Below, piece after piece: positions 25,141 through 33,835 of a DNA stretch of 64,000 bases. The notes below the pieces were generated by a model. It did no database searches, had not been told where the DNA came from, and saw only the letters and a program-made list of their open reading frames with translations. The stretch is from Georgenia yuyongxinii. GTDB taxonomy: Bacteria; Actinomycetota; Actinomycetes; Actinomycetales; Actinomycetaceae. The position numbers and the translations under genes are program-made. Positions within the stretch are counted from its first letter, which is position 1. Each line of letters starts with the position of its first letter. Location of the stretch: contig NZ_CP040915.1 in assembly GCF_006352065.1 (NCBI RefSeq), positions 1,364,001-1,428,000 of the forward strand, in the 5' to 3' direction.

Positions 25141-27843
25141 ATGGCTAGCCGTGCGACTTCCCCCGGACGGTCGGCCTCGACGGCACGTGGTTCATCCGCG
25201 CGCAGTTCTCGCGGAGGCAAGGGATCTCGTGGCCGCGGGCGCTCGACGTCATCGTCGCGCCCTCGTCGCAGCTCATTCCCGGTACGCCTGGTCCGTGGCA
25301 TCTGGATGGGAGGAGCGCACATGGTGGCAGGTACGGCGCGCAGCGTCGGGACCAGCGCGAAGGATCTCGACCCCGCGTTGCGCCGGGACGGGCTGGCGTT
25401 CCTGCTCCTGGGGGTCGCGATCGTCATCGCGCTGCGCGAGTGGTTCGGGCTCTCCGGCATCGCCGGGGACGTCATCCACCACGTGGCTGCCGGCGTCGTG
25501 GGCGTGCTCGGCATCCTGCTGCCCGTGCTGCTGGTGGCGATGGCGGTCCGGCTCATGCGCCACCCGGAGCGGACCCAGGCCAACGTGCGGGTCAGCATCG
25601 GCATCGTCGCGATCACGGCGGCGGTGTGCGCGCTCATCCACATCGGCCGCGGTCTGCCCGCCCCCGCGGAGGGCTTCGCGGCGGTCGAGTCCGCCGGGGG
25701 GCTGCTCGGCTGGGCCGTGGGCACACCGCTGACCATCCTGCTCTCCGAGTGGGGCGCCGTCCCGCTCCTCGTGCTGCTGGCCGTGTTCGGTCTTCTCGTC
25801 GTCACGGCCACCCCGGTGGCCGCGGTCCCGCAGCGGCTCGCCGCGGCGGGCGGCTGGATGCTGGGCCGCGGGCCCGCGCAGGTCGACGAGGACGCCACGG
25901 AGGTGGTGGCCGCCGACGGGACCACCCGTCCGCCGCTGCCGCGGCGCCGGAAGAAGAAGGCGGACGCGGCCGAGGCCGTCGTCCCCGGTGACTACGTGGC
26001 CGACGAGGCCTTCGTCCAGCCCCACGAGCTCGCCCCCGCCGATGACGACGCCGCCACCGCGGCGCTGGCGGCGGCCCGGCGCGGCAAGGGCCGCAAGAAG
26101 GCTGCGGAGACCGCGCCGACCGCCGACACCGCGGGGGAGGACCACGCCGCCGAGCTGGAGGCGCCACCCACCCAGGCGCTGCCGGCACGCGCCGAGCAGC
26201 TCGAGCTGGCCCCGGACGTCATCTACACGCTGCCCGCCGACGACGTGCTCATCAAGGGCGCACCTCACAAGCTGCGCTCCGCCGCCAACGACCGGGTGGT
26301 CGAGGCCCTCACCCAGGTGCTCACCGAGTTCACCGTGGACGCGAAGGTCACCGGGTTCTCCCGGGGCCCGACGGTCACCCGCTACGAGCTCGAGCTCGGC
26401 CCCGGCGTGAAGGTCGAGCGCATCACCGCGCTGAGCAAGAACATCGCCTACGCCGTCGCCAGCGCCGACGTGCGCATCCTGTCCCCGATCCCGGGCAAGT
26501 CCGCCATCGGCGTCGAGATCCCCAACACCGACCGCGAGACGGTGGCGCTGGGCGACGTGCTGCGCTCCTCGGTCGCCCGCCGCAGCGAACACCCGCTCGT
26601 CGTCGGCGTGGGCAAGGACGTCGAGGGCGGGTACGTCGTCGCGAACCTCGCGAAGATGCCGCACCTGCTGGTGGCCGGCGCCACCGGTGCGGGTAAGTCG
26701 AGCTTCGTGAACTCAATGATCACCTCGATCATGATGCGGTCCACCCCGGAGGAGGTCCGGATGGTCCTGGTCGACCCCAAGCGGGTCGAGCTGACCATCT
26801 ACGAGGGCATCCCGCACCTCATCACCCCGATCATCACCAGCCCCAAGAAGGCTGCCGAGGCGCTGGAGTGGGTGGTGCGCGAGATGGACGCGCGCTACGA
26901 CGACCTGTCCATGTACGGCTACAAGCACCTCGACGACTTCAACGCCGCGGTGCGCGCCGGCAAAATCCAGCCCCTGCCCGGCAGTGAGCGGAAGATCTCG
27001 CCGTACCCCTATCTGCTGGTCATCGTCGACGAGCTCGCCGACCTCATGATGGTGGCCCCGCGCGACGTCGAGGCCTCGATCCAGCGCATCACGCAGCTCG
27101 CGCGCGCGGCCGGGATCCACCTCGTGCTCGCCACCCAGCGGCCCTCCGTGGACGTGGTCACCGGCCTCATCAAGGCCAACGTGCCGTCCCGCCTGGCCTT
27201 CGCGACGTCGTCGCTCGCCGACTCCCGCGTCGTCCTGGACCAGCCCGGCGCGGAGAAGCTCATCGGGCAGGGCGACGCGCTGTTCCTGCCGATGGGCTCG
27301 GCCAAGCCGATGCGCGTGCAGGGCGCCTGGGTCACCGAGTCGGAGATCCACGCCGTCGTCGACCACGTCAAGACCCAGCTGCAGCCCACCTACCGCGAGG
27401 ACGTCATCGCCCCGGTGGTGAAGAAGCAGGTGGACGAGGACATCGGCGACGACCTCGACCTGCTGCTCCAGGCCGCCGAGCTGGTGGTCACCACGCAGTT
27501 CGGCTCGACGTCGATGCTCCAGCGCAAGCTGCGGGTGGGTTTCGCCAAGGCCGGGCGACTCATGGACCTGCTCGAGTCGCGCGAGATCGTGGGCCCGTCC
27601 GAGGGCTCCAAGGCCCGCGACGTGCTCGTCCAGCCCGACGACCTCCCCGCGACCCTGGCCATGCTCCGCGGCGAGGACCCACCGGGGGACGACGACGGCG
27701 AGCAGGCCTACGACGTCGAGTCCGACGCCGTCGAGGACCGCTACTCCGACGGCATCGAGGGCCACAGCCCGGCTGTCGCGGAGACCTGGGACGGCGAGGA
27801 CGAGGGCAGCGACGAGGACGCCTGGCGGTTGACCGGCCGCTGA
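25141..27843 (+). CDS. ftsK: DNA translocase FtsK/SpoIIIE
   Basis: FtsK is a septum-anchored motor that pumps chromosomal DNA and coordinates segregation with division. The 900-residue protein has a Ser/Arg/Gly-rich basic N-terminus, about four membrane segments (residues 80-240), a charged linker and the RecA-like motor. The motor carries Walker A GATGAGKS at 513-520 and VIVDELADLMM as Walker B. The C-terminal winged-helix gamma domain (ELVVTTQFGSTSMLQRKLRVGFAKAGRLMD) reads KOPS-like DNA sites. The acidic tail is typical for the group. Its position before pgsA, cinA and clgR is conserved in actinobacteria, here with a capA-like gene inserted on the other strand. Confidence 0.97.
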   Translation: MASRATSPGRSASTARGSSARSSRGGKGSRGRGRSTSSSRPRRSSFPVRLVRGIWMGGAHMVAGTARSVGTSAKDLDPALRRDGLAFLLLGVAIVIALREWFGLSGIAGDVIHHVAAGVVGVLGILLPVLLVAMAVRLMRHPERTQANVRVSIGIVAITAAVCALIHIGRGLPAPAEGFAAVESAGGLLGWAVGTPLTILLSEWGAVPLLVLLAVFGLLVVTATPVAAVPQRLAAAGGWMLGRGPAQVDEDATEVVAADGTTRPPLPRRRKKKADAAEAVVPGDYVADEAFVQPHELAPADDDAATAALAAARRGKGRKKAAETAPTADTAGEDHAAELEAPPTQALPARAEQLELAPDVIYTLPADDVLIKGAPHKLRSAANDRVVEALTQVLTEFTVDAKVTGFSRGPTVTRYELELGPGVKVERITALSKNIAYAVASADVRILSPIPGKSAIGVEIPNTDRETVALGDVLRSSVARRSEHPLVVGVGKDVEGGYVVANLAKMPHLLVAGATGAGKSSFVNSMITSIMMRSTPEEVRMVLVDPKRVELTIYEGIPHLITPIITSPKKAAEALEWVVREMDARYDDLSMYGYKHLDDFNAAVRAGKIQPLPGSERKISPYPYLLVIVDELADLMMVAPRDVEASIQRITQLARAAGIHLVLATQRPSVDVVTGLIKANVPSRLAFATSSLADSRVVLDQPGAEKLIGQGDALFLPMGSAKPMRVQGAWVTESEIHAVVDHVKTQLQPTYREDVIAPVVKKQVDEDIGDDLDLLLQAAELVVTTQFGSTSMLQRKLRVGFAKAGRLMDLLESREIVGPSEGSKARDVLVQPDDLPATLAMLRGEDPPGDDDGEQAYDVESDAVEDRYSDGIEGHSPAVAETWDGEDEGSDEDAWRLTGR

Positions 27844-27901
27844 GGGCTCAAGCCGCGGCTGAGGTCACTCGCCCTGGCGGCGTCACTCGCCGGTTCGGGG
27901 G

Positions 27902-29251
27902 TCACTCGCCGCGCCGTGGCTGGACCTCGGGCGCCGCGCCCGTCGAGGTGGGGGGCACCGTCCGCTCGGGTGAGCCCATCACCTGCTGGACGCGGGCGGA
28001 ACGGTCGGCCAGCGTCGCGGCGTCGAGGGTGACGCCCGGCGCCGGCGCGGTGCTCAGCGCGTGCAGGGGGTAGATGCGCTGGCCGCCCGCCCGGTCGACG
28101 GTCACGGCGGTCCAGTCCACCGCCGTCACGCGCGCCGGGAACCCTGAGGGCGCGAGGACGGTGGCGGTGACGACCAGGCCGGTGGCGGTCTCCGGCACAC
28201 AGCACACCGAGTCCTGGTTGGAGATGAAGTTGCCCATGCTCCACACCACCCACGTGCCGGTCCCGTCCGGTCCGCCGGGCAGGTGCTCGATGGGCTGCGG
28301 CACGTGCGGGTGCGAGCCGAGGACGAGGTCGATCTGCCCCGAGGCCGCCAGTGTGGCGGCGGCCTCCCGCTGGGTGGCGTCGGGCGCGCCGAGGTACTCG
28401 GTGCCCCAGTGCATGGACACGACCACCAGGTCCGCCCCGGTCTGGCGAGCAAGCCTCGCTTGGGCGACCAGGACGGCGACGTTCGTGCCCAGCGACCACG
28501 CAGACTCTGCGGGCAAGGGCGGGCCGTTGAGGACCAGCGTGGTCGACAGGTGCGCGACGACGAGCCGCCGGCCGGCGCGCTCGAGCACGTAGCGCTGCGG
28601 CGCAGCAGCCTCCGCGGGCGTGCGGGCGGTGCCGACGTAGCCCAGCCCGGCGGCGGCGAGGACGTCGACGGTGTGCCTGAGACCGGGCAGCCCGCGATCG
28701 AGCGCGTGGTTGGTCGCGGTGGCGCAGCCGTCCCACCCGAGGTCGGCCAGTGCGGCCACGAGCTCGTCCGGCGCCCCGAAGGCTGGGTAGGCGGTGACCT
28801 CCTCGCCCGGTGGGGCGAGAGGCACCTCGAGCGAGCACAGTGCGAGGTCACCGCCGGCGGTCCACGGCTCCAGCCCCGCCATCAGCGGGACGAAGTCGTA
28901 GCTGCCGTCCGGGCGTTGGGCGGCGCGGTTCACCGAGGCGTGGGGGAGGACGTCCCCGGCGGAGACGATCGTGAACGTGGCCGCGCGCCCGTCGCCCGGG
29001 GCGCTGCCGGTGGGCGGCTCGGGCACTGGGGGCGATGCGGCGTCGTCGGACGGCGGGACCGAGGGGGAGCGGTTCGTCGCACCCGAGCCGGCCGAGGAGG
29101 TGGCGGCGGAGGTCGGTGCTGCAGGGCCCGGTCCGCCCGAGGACTGAGGGGCCGCGCAGGCCGCCGCGAGGGCCGCCGCGGCGCAGCAAGCCAGCACGCC
29201 CCGGCGGAGATGCCGCCCGGACGGCGTGCTGTGCCGGGCGCCGCTGCCCAT
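27902..29251 (-). CDS. CapA family (poly-gamma-glutamate/metallophosphoesterase-like) exported protein
   Basis: The 449-residue protein has an export signal (RRGVLACCAAAALAAACAAP), probably a lipoprotein signal with acylation of the cysteine in LAAAC, though the lipobox is not ideal. A Ser/Pro/Ala-rich linker follows. The CapA metallophosphoesterase-like domain shows SAGDVLPHASVN, CSLEVPL, ATNHALDRGLPGL, VSMHWGTEYLG, LGSHPHVPQP and WSMGNFISNQ. The family is tied to poly-glutamate capsule or cell-envelope polymer synthesis, but many members have no assigned role. No capB or capC is nearby. The ATG is set by TACGCT 6 nt upstream. Confidence 0.87.
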   Translation of the reverse strand: MGSGARHSTPSGRHLRRGVLACCAAAALAAACAAPQSSGGPGPAAPTSAATSSAGSGATNRSPSVPPSDDAASPPVPEPPTGSAPGDGRAATFTIVSAGDVLPHASVNRAAQRPDGSYDFVPLMAGLEPWTAGGDLALCSLEVPLAPPGEEVTAYPAFGAPDELVAALADLGWDGCATATNHALDRGLPGLRHTVDVLAAAGLGYVGTARTPAEAAAPQRYVLERAGRRLVVAHLSTTLVLNGPPLPAESAWSLGTNVAVLVAQARLARQTGADLVVVSMHWGTEYLGAPDATQREAAATLAASGQIDLVLGSHPHVPQPIEHLPGGPDGTGTWVVWSMGNFISNQDSVCCVPETATGLVVTATVLAPSGFPARVTAVDWTAVTVDRAGGQRIYPLHALSTAPAPGVTLDAATLADRSARVQQVMGSPERTVPPTSTGAAPEVQPRRGE

Positions 29252-29314
29252 GGTTTCAGCGTAGGCCGCCGAGCCGCGGACGCCGGGGAGCGCCACGGGC
29301 CATACGCTGTGCAT
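29252..29314. promoter_or_regulatory. 63-bp divergent promoter region between the capA-like gene and pgsA
   Basis: Two identical -10 hexamers face outward: TACGCT on the minus strand at 29258-29263, 6 nt from the capA-like ATG, and TACGCT on the plus strand at 29303-29308, 6 nt from the pgsA GTG. Both transcripts would be leaderless. Only 39 bp separate the two -10 boxes, so polymerases starting in the two directions should interfere. Confidence 0.55.
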
Positions 29315-30031
29315 GTGACGACCGATCCCGCGACGACGCCGCCCGGCGCCGGCCCCCCACCCGCTGACGTGCCGCTGTGGAACATCGCCAACGTGCTCAC
29401 GATGGTGCGGATCGTGCTCGTCCCCGTCTTCGCGTACCTGATGCTGCAGGGCACGCCCAGCACCCGGATGTGGGCGGCGGTGGTCTTCGCGATCGCCGCC
29501 GCCACCGACAAGCTCGACGGCTCGCTGGCCCGCAGCCGCGGCCTCGTCACGGACTTCGGCAAGCTGGCGGACCCCATCGCCGACAAGGCCCTGGTCATCA
29601 CCGCGTTGGTGCTGCTGTCCGCCGACGGCTCGTTGCCGTGGTGGGTCACGGTGGTGATCATCGTCCGCGAGCTGGGCATCACCGTGCTGCGGTTCTTCAT
29701 GGTTCGCCGGGCGGTCATGGCGGCGTCGAAGGGCGGCAAGCTCAAGACCACCCTGCAGGTGGCCTTCATCCTGCTCCTGCTGGTCCCGTGGGCGTCGGCG
29801 CTGCCCACCGGGGTGGCGGACGTCATCAACGTCATCACCGAGGTGCTGGTGCTGGTCACCGTCGCGGTGACGGTGATCACCGGGCTCGACTACGTGGTCC
29901 AGGCCATCCGGATCGCCCGCGCGGGCCCGTCGGCGCGTGCGGACGCCGGGCGGCCGGGTGCCGAACCGGGTGCTGAGCGGCCGGGTGCCGAACCGGGTGC
30001 TGAGCGGCCGGGTGCCGAACCGGGGCGCTGA
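29315..30031 (+). CDS. pgsA: CDP-diacylglycerol-glycerol-3-phosphate 3-phosphatidyltransferase
   Basis: PgsA makes phosphatidylglycerol phosphate from CDP-diacylglycerol. The 238-residue membrane protein has the CDP-alcohol phosphotransferase motif D-G-x2-A-R-x8-G-x3-D-x3-D, spelled DGSLARSRGLVTDFGKLADPIAD, and about five membrane helices. Its C-terminus carries a 9-residue RPGAEPGAE repeat. GTG 29315 is fixed by the leaderless -10. cinA begins directly after its stop (TGAGTG). Adjacency to cinA and clgR matches the mycobacterial pgsA3-clgR neighbourhood. Confidence 0.94.
   Translation: MTTDPATTPPGAGPPPADVPLWNIANVLTMVRIVLVPVFAYLMLQGTPSTRMWAAVVFAIAAATDKLDGSLARSRGLVTDFGKLADPIADKALVITALVLLSADGSLPWWVTVVIIVRELGITVLRFFMVRRAVMAASKGGKLKTTLQVAFILLLLVPWASALPTGVADVINVITEVLVLVTVAVTVITGLDYVVQAIRIARAGPSARADAGRPGAEPGAERPGAEPGAERPGAEPGR
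29951..30023 (+). repeat. Tandem 27-nt repeat at the pgsA 3' end
   Basis: A 27-nt unit starting CGGCCGGGTGCCGAACCGGG is present in two exact copies (29951-29977 and 29978-30004) plus a 19-nt partial copy to 30023, encoding RPGAEPGAE. It extends the cytoplasmic tail right up to the cinA start. Confidence 0.92.
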
Positions 30032-30508
30032 GTGCGTACCCCCGTCGACCGTGTCGTCGCTGCGCTGCTCGCCCGCCGGGCGAGCCTTGCGGTGGCGGAG
30101 TCCCTCACCGGCGGACAGCTGAGCGCCACCCTCGTCACCGTCCCCGGGGTGTCGGCCGTGCTGCGCGGCGCCGTCGTCGCGTACGCCACGGACCTGAAGG
30201 CCGACCTGCTCGGCGTCGACCGCGAGCTCCTCACCGCCAGCGGGCCGGTCCACCCCGACGTCGCACGGCAGATGGCCCGGGGCGTCGCTCGGCGGCTGGG
30301 CGCCGACCATGCCGTCGCGACCACCGGGGTCGCCGGCCCGGGGGCGGCGGACGGCCAGCCGGCCGGCACCGTCTTCGTCGCCGCGTGCGGCCCTGGGACC
30401 GAACGGGTGCGTGGCCTGCGGCTGAGCGGGACGCGCGCCGACGTCCGGGACGCCGCCACCGCCGCCGCGCTCGCGCTGCTCGCCGGCGTCCTCGACGACG
30501 GCCGATGA
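30032..30508 (+). CDS. CinA C-terminal domain protein, nicotinamide-nucleotide amidohydrolase type
   Basis: The 158-residue stand-alone C-terminal CinA domain (PncC type) hydrolyses nicotinamide mononucleotide to nicotinate mononucleotide in NAD recycling. Key segments are LAVAESLTGGQLSATLVTVPG, GAVVAYATDLKADLLGV and VATTGVAGPGAADGQPAGTVFVA. It starts immediately at the pgsA stop, so the two are cotranscribed. The N-terminal CinA domain is absent, as usual in this locus. Confidence 0.92.
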   Translation: MRTPVDRVVAALLARRASLAVAESLTGGQLSATLVTVPGVSAVLRGAVVAYATDLKADLLGVDRELLTASGPVHPDVARQMARGVARRLGADHAVATTGVAGPGAADGQPAGTVFVAACGPGTERVRGLRLSGTRADVRDAATAAALALLAGVLDDGR

Positions 30509-30545
30509 GGACCGCCGCGGGGGCCCGGCGTAGACGGCACGGGGA

Positions 30546-30570
30546 ACAACGGACCACCCCGAACCGTTGT
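30546..30570. promoter_or_regulatory. Inverted repeat ACAACGG-N11-CCGTTGT upstream of clgR
   Basis: Perfect 7-bp arms at 30546-30552 and 30564-30570 lie in the 238-nt gap between cinA and clgR. A second short palindrome, GTACGTGTAC, follows at 30593-30602. Either could be an operator; clgR homologues are autoregulated, but these do not clearly match a published ClgR site. Confidence 0.4.
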
Positions 30571-30746
30571 GACGAGTGATGACCACCAGCAAGTACGTGT
30601 ACCGTGCCAACACATTGCGCGGATCCACCGCTGCACCGACGCGACCCCACGGTCGTGCCGATGCACGGCCAGGCAAGCGCCCGTCCCCCGCCGCGGGGTA
30701 CGGTAGGACCACAACGCCCATCAGGGCAGGGGAGGAGGGCCGCACG

Positions 30747-31049
30747 ATGATCTTGCTCCGTCGCGAGATCGGGGACGTGCTTCGTGACGCCCGCCAGCGT
30801 CAGGGCCGGACCCTGCGTGAAGTCTCCTCAGCCGCACGTGTGTCCCTCGGCTATCTCAGCGAGGTCGAGCGTGGACAGAAAGAGGCTTCGTCCGAGCTCC
30901 TCGCGTCCATCTGCGAGGCCCTCAACGTCCCGATGAGCTTCGTGCTCCGTGTCGTCTCCGACCGTGTCGCCGTCGAGGAGGGTGTGCACGTCCCGGACAC
31001 CGTCCCCGACGAGCTGCTCCGCCGCGAGATTCTCGCGCCGGTCGGCTGA
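30747..31049 (+). CDS. clgR: XRE-family transcriptional regulator ClgR
   Basis: ClgR activates clp protease and other proteolysis and stress genes in actinobacteria. The 100-residue protein is an N-terminal Cro/C1 helix-turn-helix ([20 protein letters not shown], then [20 protein letters not shown]) followed by a short tail. The sequence is very close to the mycobacterial and corynebacterial protein, and the position after pgsA and cinA is conserved. ATG 30747 follows GGGGAGGAGGGCCGCACG, a strong ribosome site. The protein ends without the longer C-terminal tail of some homologues. Confidence 0.92.
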   Translation: MILLRREIGDVLRDARQRQGRTLREVSSAARVSLGYLSEVERGQKEASSELLASICEALNVPMSFVLRVVSDRVAVEEGVHVPDTVPDELLRREILAPVG

Positions 31050-31068
31050 CGCCGCTCCGTCAACGAAC

Positions 31069-31104
31069 CGACGAGGCCCGGACCATGCGGTCCGGGCCTC
31101 GTCG
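31069..31104. terminator. Perfect 16-bp bidirectional terminator hairpin between clgR and nei
   Basis: CGACGAGGCCCGGACC pairs without mismatch with GGTCCGGGCCTCGTCG around an ATGC loop, placed between two convergent stop codons. Confidence 0.88.
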
Positions 31105-31113
31105 TGTCCGCAG

Positions 31114-31920
31114 CTATGTCGGGGGCTGCCCGGGCTGGCACCGTGGGCACCAGTACACCCGGCGTGCCGTCGGCGGCCGGCCGACCTCGGCGCGGCGGAT
31201 CGGGGTCCCGCAGCGCGGGCAGGACCGCCGCTCGCGCCCGTGCACGTTGGTGTCACGGCGGGTGTCGCCCGTGGCAGTCGGCACCCGCGCCGCCGCGGAC
31301 CGCAGCATGAGGCGGCGCGCGGTGGTGACGAGGTCCCGCGCCGTCGGCCCTAGACCGCCGGCCGGCGCCCAGGGGGAGGCCCGCTGCGCCCAGAGCGACT
31401 CCGCCATGTAGATGGTGCCCAGTCCCGCCACCACGGTCTGGTCCAGCAGCACCTCACCGATGCCCCGCTCGCCCTGGGCGAGGATCCGGGCCGCGGCCGC
31501 CGCGACGTCGAGGTCTGGCGCCAGCACGTCGGGCCCTAGGTGGCCCAGCAGCCGGTCCTCCTCGGCTGTGGCCACCAGGTCCATCATGCCCAGGTCGATG
31601 CCGAGGCAGGTCCACTGCTGTGTGCCGAGCACCGCCCGTACCCGGTGGGACCGGTCGGCGCGGCTCACCCCGGCGGCCAGGTCGGCCGTGGGGTGCACGC
31701 GCCACAGCCCGTCCATCCGCAGGTGGGTGTGGAGGGAGCGGCCGTCGTCGAGCCGGGTCAGGAGGTGCTTGCCGTGGGTGCCGTGGCCCAGCACCCCGGC
31801 GCCGGTGAGGTCGACCCCGCCCAGCGTGGGCCAGCGCAGCTCCCCGCGGGTGAGCACCTGGCCCGCCAGCGCGGCGTCGAGCCGGCGGGCCACCCGCAGG
31901 ACGACGTCACCCTCGGGCAT
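31114..31920 (-). CDS. nei: Fpg/Nei family DNA glycosylase (endonuclease VIII type)
   Basis: Removes oxidised bases and nicks abasic DNA in base-excision repair. The 268-residue product begins MPEGDVV, leaving the catalytic proline and glutamate at positions 2-3 after Met removal. It has HGTHGKHLLTRL, with the conserved lysine. The helix-two-turns-helix region is VVAGLGTIYMAESLWAQR, and the C-terminal zinc finger is CPRCGTP...CPRC. ATG 31920 was chosen because the catalytic Pro must follow the initiator Met. The first 14 nt overlap the end of the MFS gene. In mycobacteria the same gene directly follows lhr; here three genes lie between. Confidence 0.92.
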   Translation of the reverse strand: MPEGDVVLRVARRLDAALAGQVLTRGELRWPTLGGVDLTGAGVLGHGTHGKHLLTRLDDGRSLHTHLRMDGLWRVHPTADLAAGVSRADRSHRVRAVLGTQQWTCLGIDLGMMDLVATAEEDRLLGHLGPDVLAPDLDVAAAAARILAQGERGIGEVLLDQTVVAGLGTIYMAESLWAQRASPWAPAGGLGPTARDLVTTARRLMLRSAAARVPTATGDTRRDTNVHGRERRSCPRCGTPIRRAEVGRPPTARRVYWCPRCQPGQPPT

Positions 31921-33247
31921 CGGAGCCCACCTCGTCCGTGTCAAAGCTCGGGTCGGTGTTGCTCGCGGCAGTGGTGGCGGGGTGGGGCACGTGCCCCGGG
32001 GCGCGTCGGCCCTGCTCGGCCCGCTCCTGCCGACGGGCGGGCAGGTACAGCGGCGCCGCGACGGCGAGGACGGCGGCGCCCACGCAGATGGCCACGCTCA
32101 GCGAGGCGGCGTCCGCCAGCGCCGTCAGGGTGATGGTCCCGAGCGCACCGGCGGGCTGGGCGACCATGGAGTTCAGCGACAAGACCGTGGCGCGGCGTGC
32201 GCCGTCGACCTGACGGTGCAGCAGGGTCAGGTGTGCCGGATTTGCCGCCCCGTGCACCACGTAGCACGCAAGGTAGGCGGTGACGACGCCGAGCACGCCA
32301 CCGAAGAGGCCGATGCCGACCACGGTGACGCCCTGCAGCACGCGCAGGAGCGCGGCGGTCCAGGCCATCCCGAGCCGGCGGCCCAGCCACGGCGTGATGG
32401 CCGCGCCGGCGGCTGAGGCGAGCCAGGCCGCCGCGCCCGCCGGGCCGGCGATCTCGGCCGCCGCCTCCGCGTCGCCGACGATCTCCGCGAGCCGGACGGG
32501 GGTCAGCGTCTCGAACGCGACCATCCCGAAGCCCCAGAACAGCTCGACGGCCACGAGGGCGCGGAGCACGCGGCCCCGCCGCAGCAGGGTGACGCCGTCG
32601 GCGATGGCGCGGGGCGTCTGGGCCGCCGCCCGCCAGGTCCCACCGGCCGCGCCAGCGCGAGGCGGCTCGGCCATCAACGTGGCGACCCCGACGAGGGCGA
32701 GGACCTGCCCGGCGAGCGCGGCGAGGACCGGGGTCGCCAGCGCCTCCACGCCGGGCAGCGGGGCCCACGCGACCAGCCCCCCGCCGGCGAGCGCGCCGCC
32801 CGCGATGGCCACGCCGAGGACGGTGCCCTGCGCGCTCAGACCGATCTCGATCCGGGTGCGCGGGTCCGCCTCGAGGGCGGCGTCGACGTACCACGCCTCC
32901 AGGGGACCGCTGTCGAGCGCGCGGAAGACGCCCTGGAGCGCGAACGCGGCGGCGAAGAGGGCCAGGCCGTCCGCCACCACGTACGTCGTCATCGCCGCGA
33001 CGCCGACGACGCCGGCGAGCAGGAGCACGCGGCGGCGGCCGATGGTGTCCGCCAGGCCACCGGTGGGCAGCTCGAGGGCGAGGACGACGAAGCCCTGCAG
33101 CGACGTCACCAGCCCCACCTCGGTCAGGCTCAGGCCCCGGTCGAGCGGCAGGAGCACCATGACCGGGATGACCAGCCCCACCGGGAACCAGCGCAGGGCG
33201 GTCAGGGCCAGGAACCGGCGGCGGGCGGAGCGGGCGGTCAGGCTCAC
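31907..33247 (-). CDS. MFS transporter, probable efflux pump
   Basis: The 446-residue protein has about 12 hydrophobic segments and the MFS signature after helix 2 (ELPTGGLADTIGRRRVLLLAG). It includes a long central cytoplasmic loop and a Ser/Asp/Glu-rich C-terminus. Sugar, drug or metabolite specificity cannot be read. The GTG start overlaps the stop of the upstream regulator by 4 nt, and its 3' end overlaps nei by 14 nt. The operon is therefore regulator-transporter-nei. Pairing with an ArsR-type regulator suggests inducible efflux. Confidence 0.87.
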   Translation of the reverse strand: MSLTARSARRRFLALTALRWFPVGLVIPVMVLLPLDRGLSLTEVGLVTSLQGFVVLALELPTGGLADTIGRRRVLLLAGVVGVAAMTTYVVADGLALFAAAFALQGVFRALDSGPLEAWYVDAALEADPRTRIEIGLSAQGTVLGVAIAGGALAGGGLVAWAPLPGVEALATPVLAALAGQVLALVGVATLMAEPPRAGAAGGTWRAAAQTPRAIADGVTLLRRGRVLRALVAVELFWGFGMVAFETLTPVRLAEIVGDAEAAAEIAGPAGAAAWLASAAGAAITPWLGRRLGMAWTAALLRVLQGVTVVGIGLFGGVLGVVTAYLACYVVHGAANPAHLTLLHRQVDGARRATVLSLNSMVAQPAGALGTITLTALADAASLSVAICVGAAVLAVAAPLYLPARRQERAEQGRRAPGHVPHPATTAASNTDPSFDTDEVGSDARG

Positions 33248-33831
33248 GAGGTGCCGTCCGGCACGCGTGGGAACGTGTGGAGGATGACGAACACCGGGTG
33301 GGCGTCCTCTGTCCCGGCGGGCGCCGGCGGTGCGGTGCGGTAGCGCTCGACGAGCGCGTCCACCTCGTCCACGAAGCTGTTCAGCTGGTCCGGGGTGAGA
33401 TCGAGGGCATAGTCCGAGCTCCCGGCGGCGTCCTGCCACGCCGGCGGGAACGTCGCGGCCCGGGCCTGCCACGCCTCGGCCCAGGCGAGGTACTGGCGCT
33501 GGTACTCCCCGCGCAGCCAGGACTGGGCGGCCTGCGCGTCGGGGGAGCCGGCGGCGTCGCTGGCGACGATCGAGTGGCTCCCGTGGGCGGCACGCCACCA
33601 CCGTTCGCGTCCCGCGCCCTCGCCGGTCTCGGTGACCAGGCCGACCTCGGCGAGCCGGCGCAGGTGGTAGCTGGTTGCCCCGGTGTTCGTGCCGAGGGCG
33701 CGGGCCAGGGTGGTGGCGGTGGCCGGTCCGTCCAGGCGGAGGGCGCTGAGCAGGCGGGAGCGCAGCGGGTGGGCGAGCACGCTCAGGGCGTGCTCGTCGA
33801 GCCGGGTGGTCGGGGCGGGCGTGGTCTCCAT
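33244..33831 (-). CDS. ArsR-type winged-helix transcriptional regulator
   Basis: The 195-residue protein has an N-terminal winged helix (LSVLAHPLRSRLLSALRLDG, then LARALGTNTGATSYHLRRLAEVGLV). About 110 residues follow, rich in Trp and Ala (GRERWWRAAHGSHSIV; QSWLRGEYQRQYLAWAEAW), resembling the C-terminal part of HTH_20-type regulators of transporters. No metal-binding cysteines are present, so it is not a classic arsenic sensor. ATG 33831 is supported by a -35/-10 pair whose start point falls at or next to the ATG. It probably represses its own operon through the GTGCAC repeats. Confidence 0.86.
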   Translation of the reverse strand: METTPAPTTRLDEHALSVLAHPLRSRLLSALRLDGPATATTLARALGTNTGATSYHLRRLAEVGLVTETGEGAGRERWWRAAHGSHSIVASDAAGSPDAQAAQSWLRGEYQRQYLAWAEAWQARAATFPPAWQDAAGSSDYALDLTPDQLNSFVDEVDALVERYRTAPPAPAGTEDAHPVFVILHTFPRVPDGTS

Positions 33832-33835
33832 GAAC

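Noticed and set aside
33244-33831. Arsenic or metal resistance operon
   Set aside because: The ArsR-type regulator has no cysteine metal site, and neither arsenate reductase nor a metal pump is adjacent.
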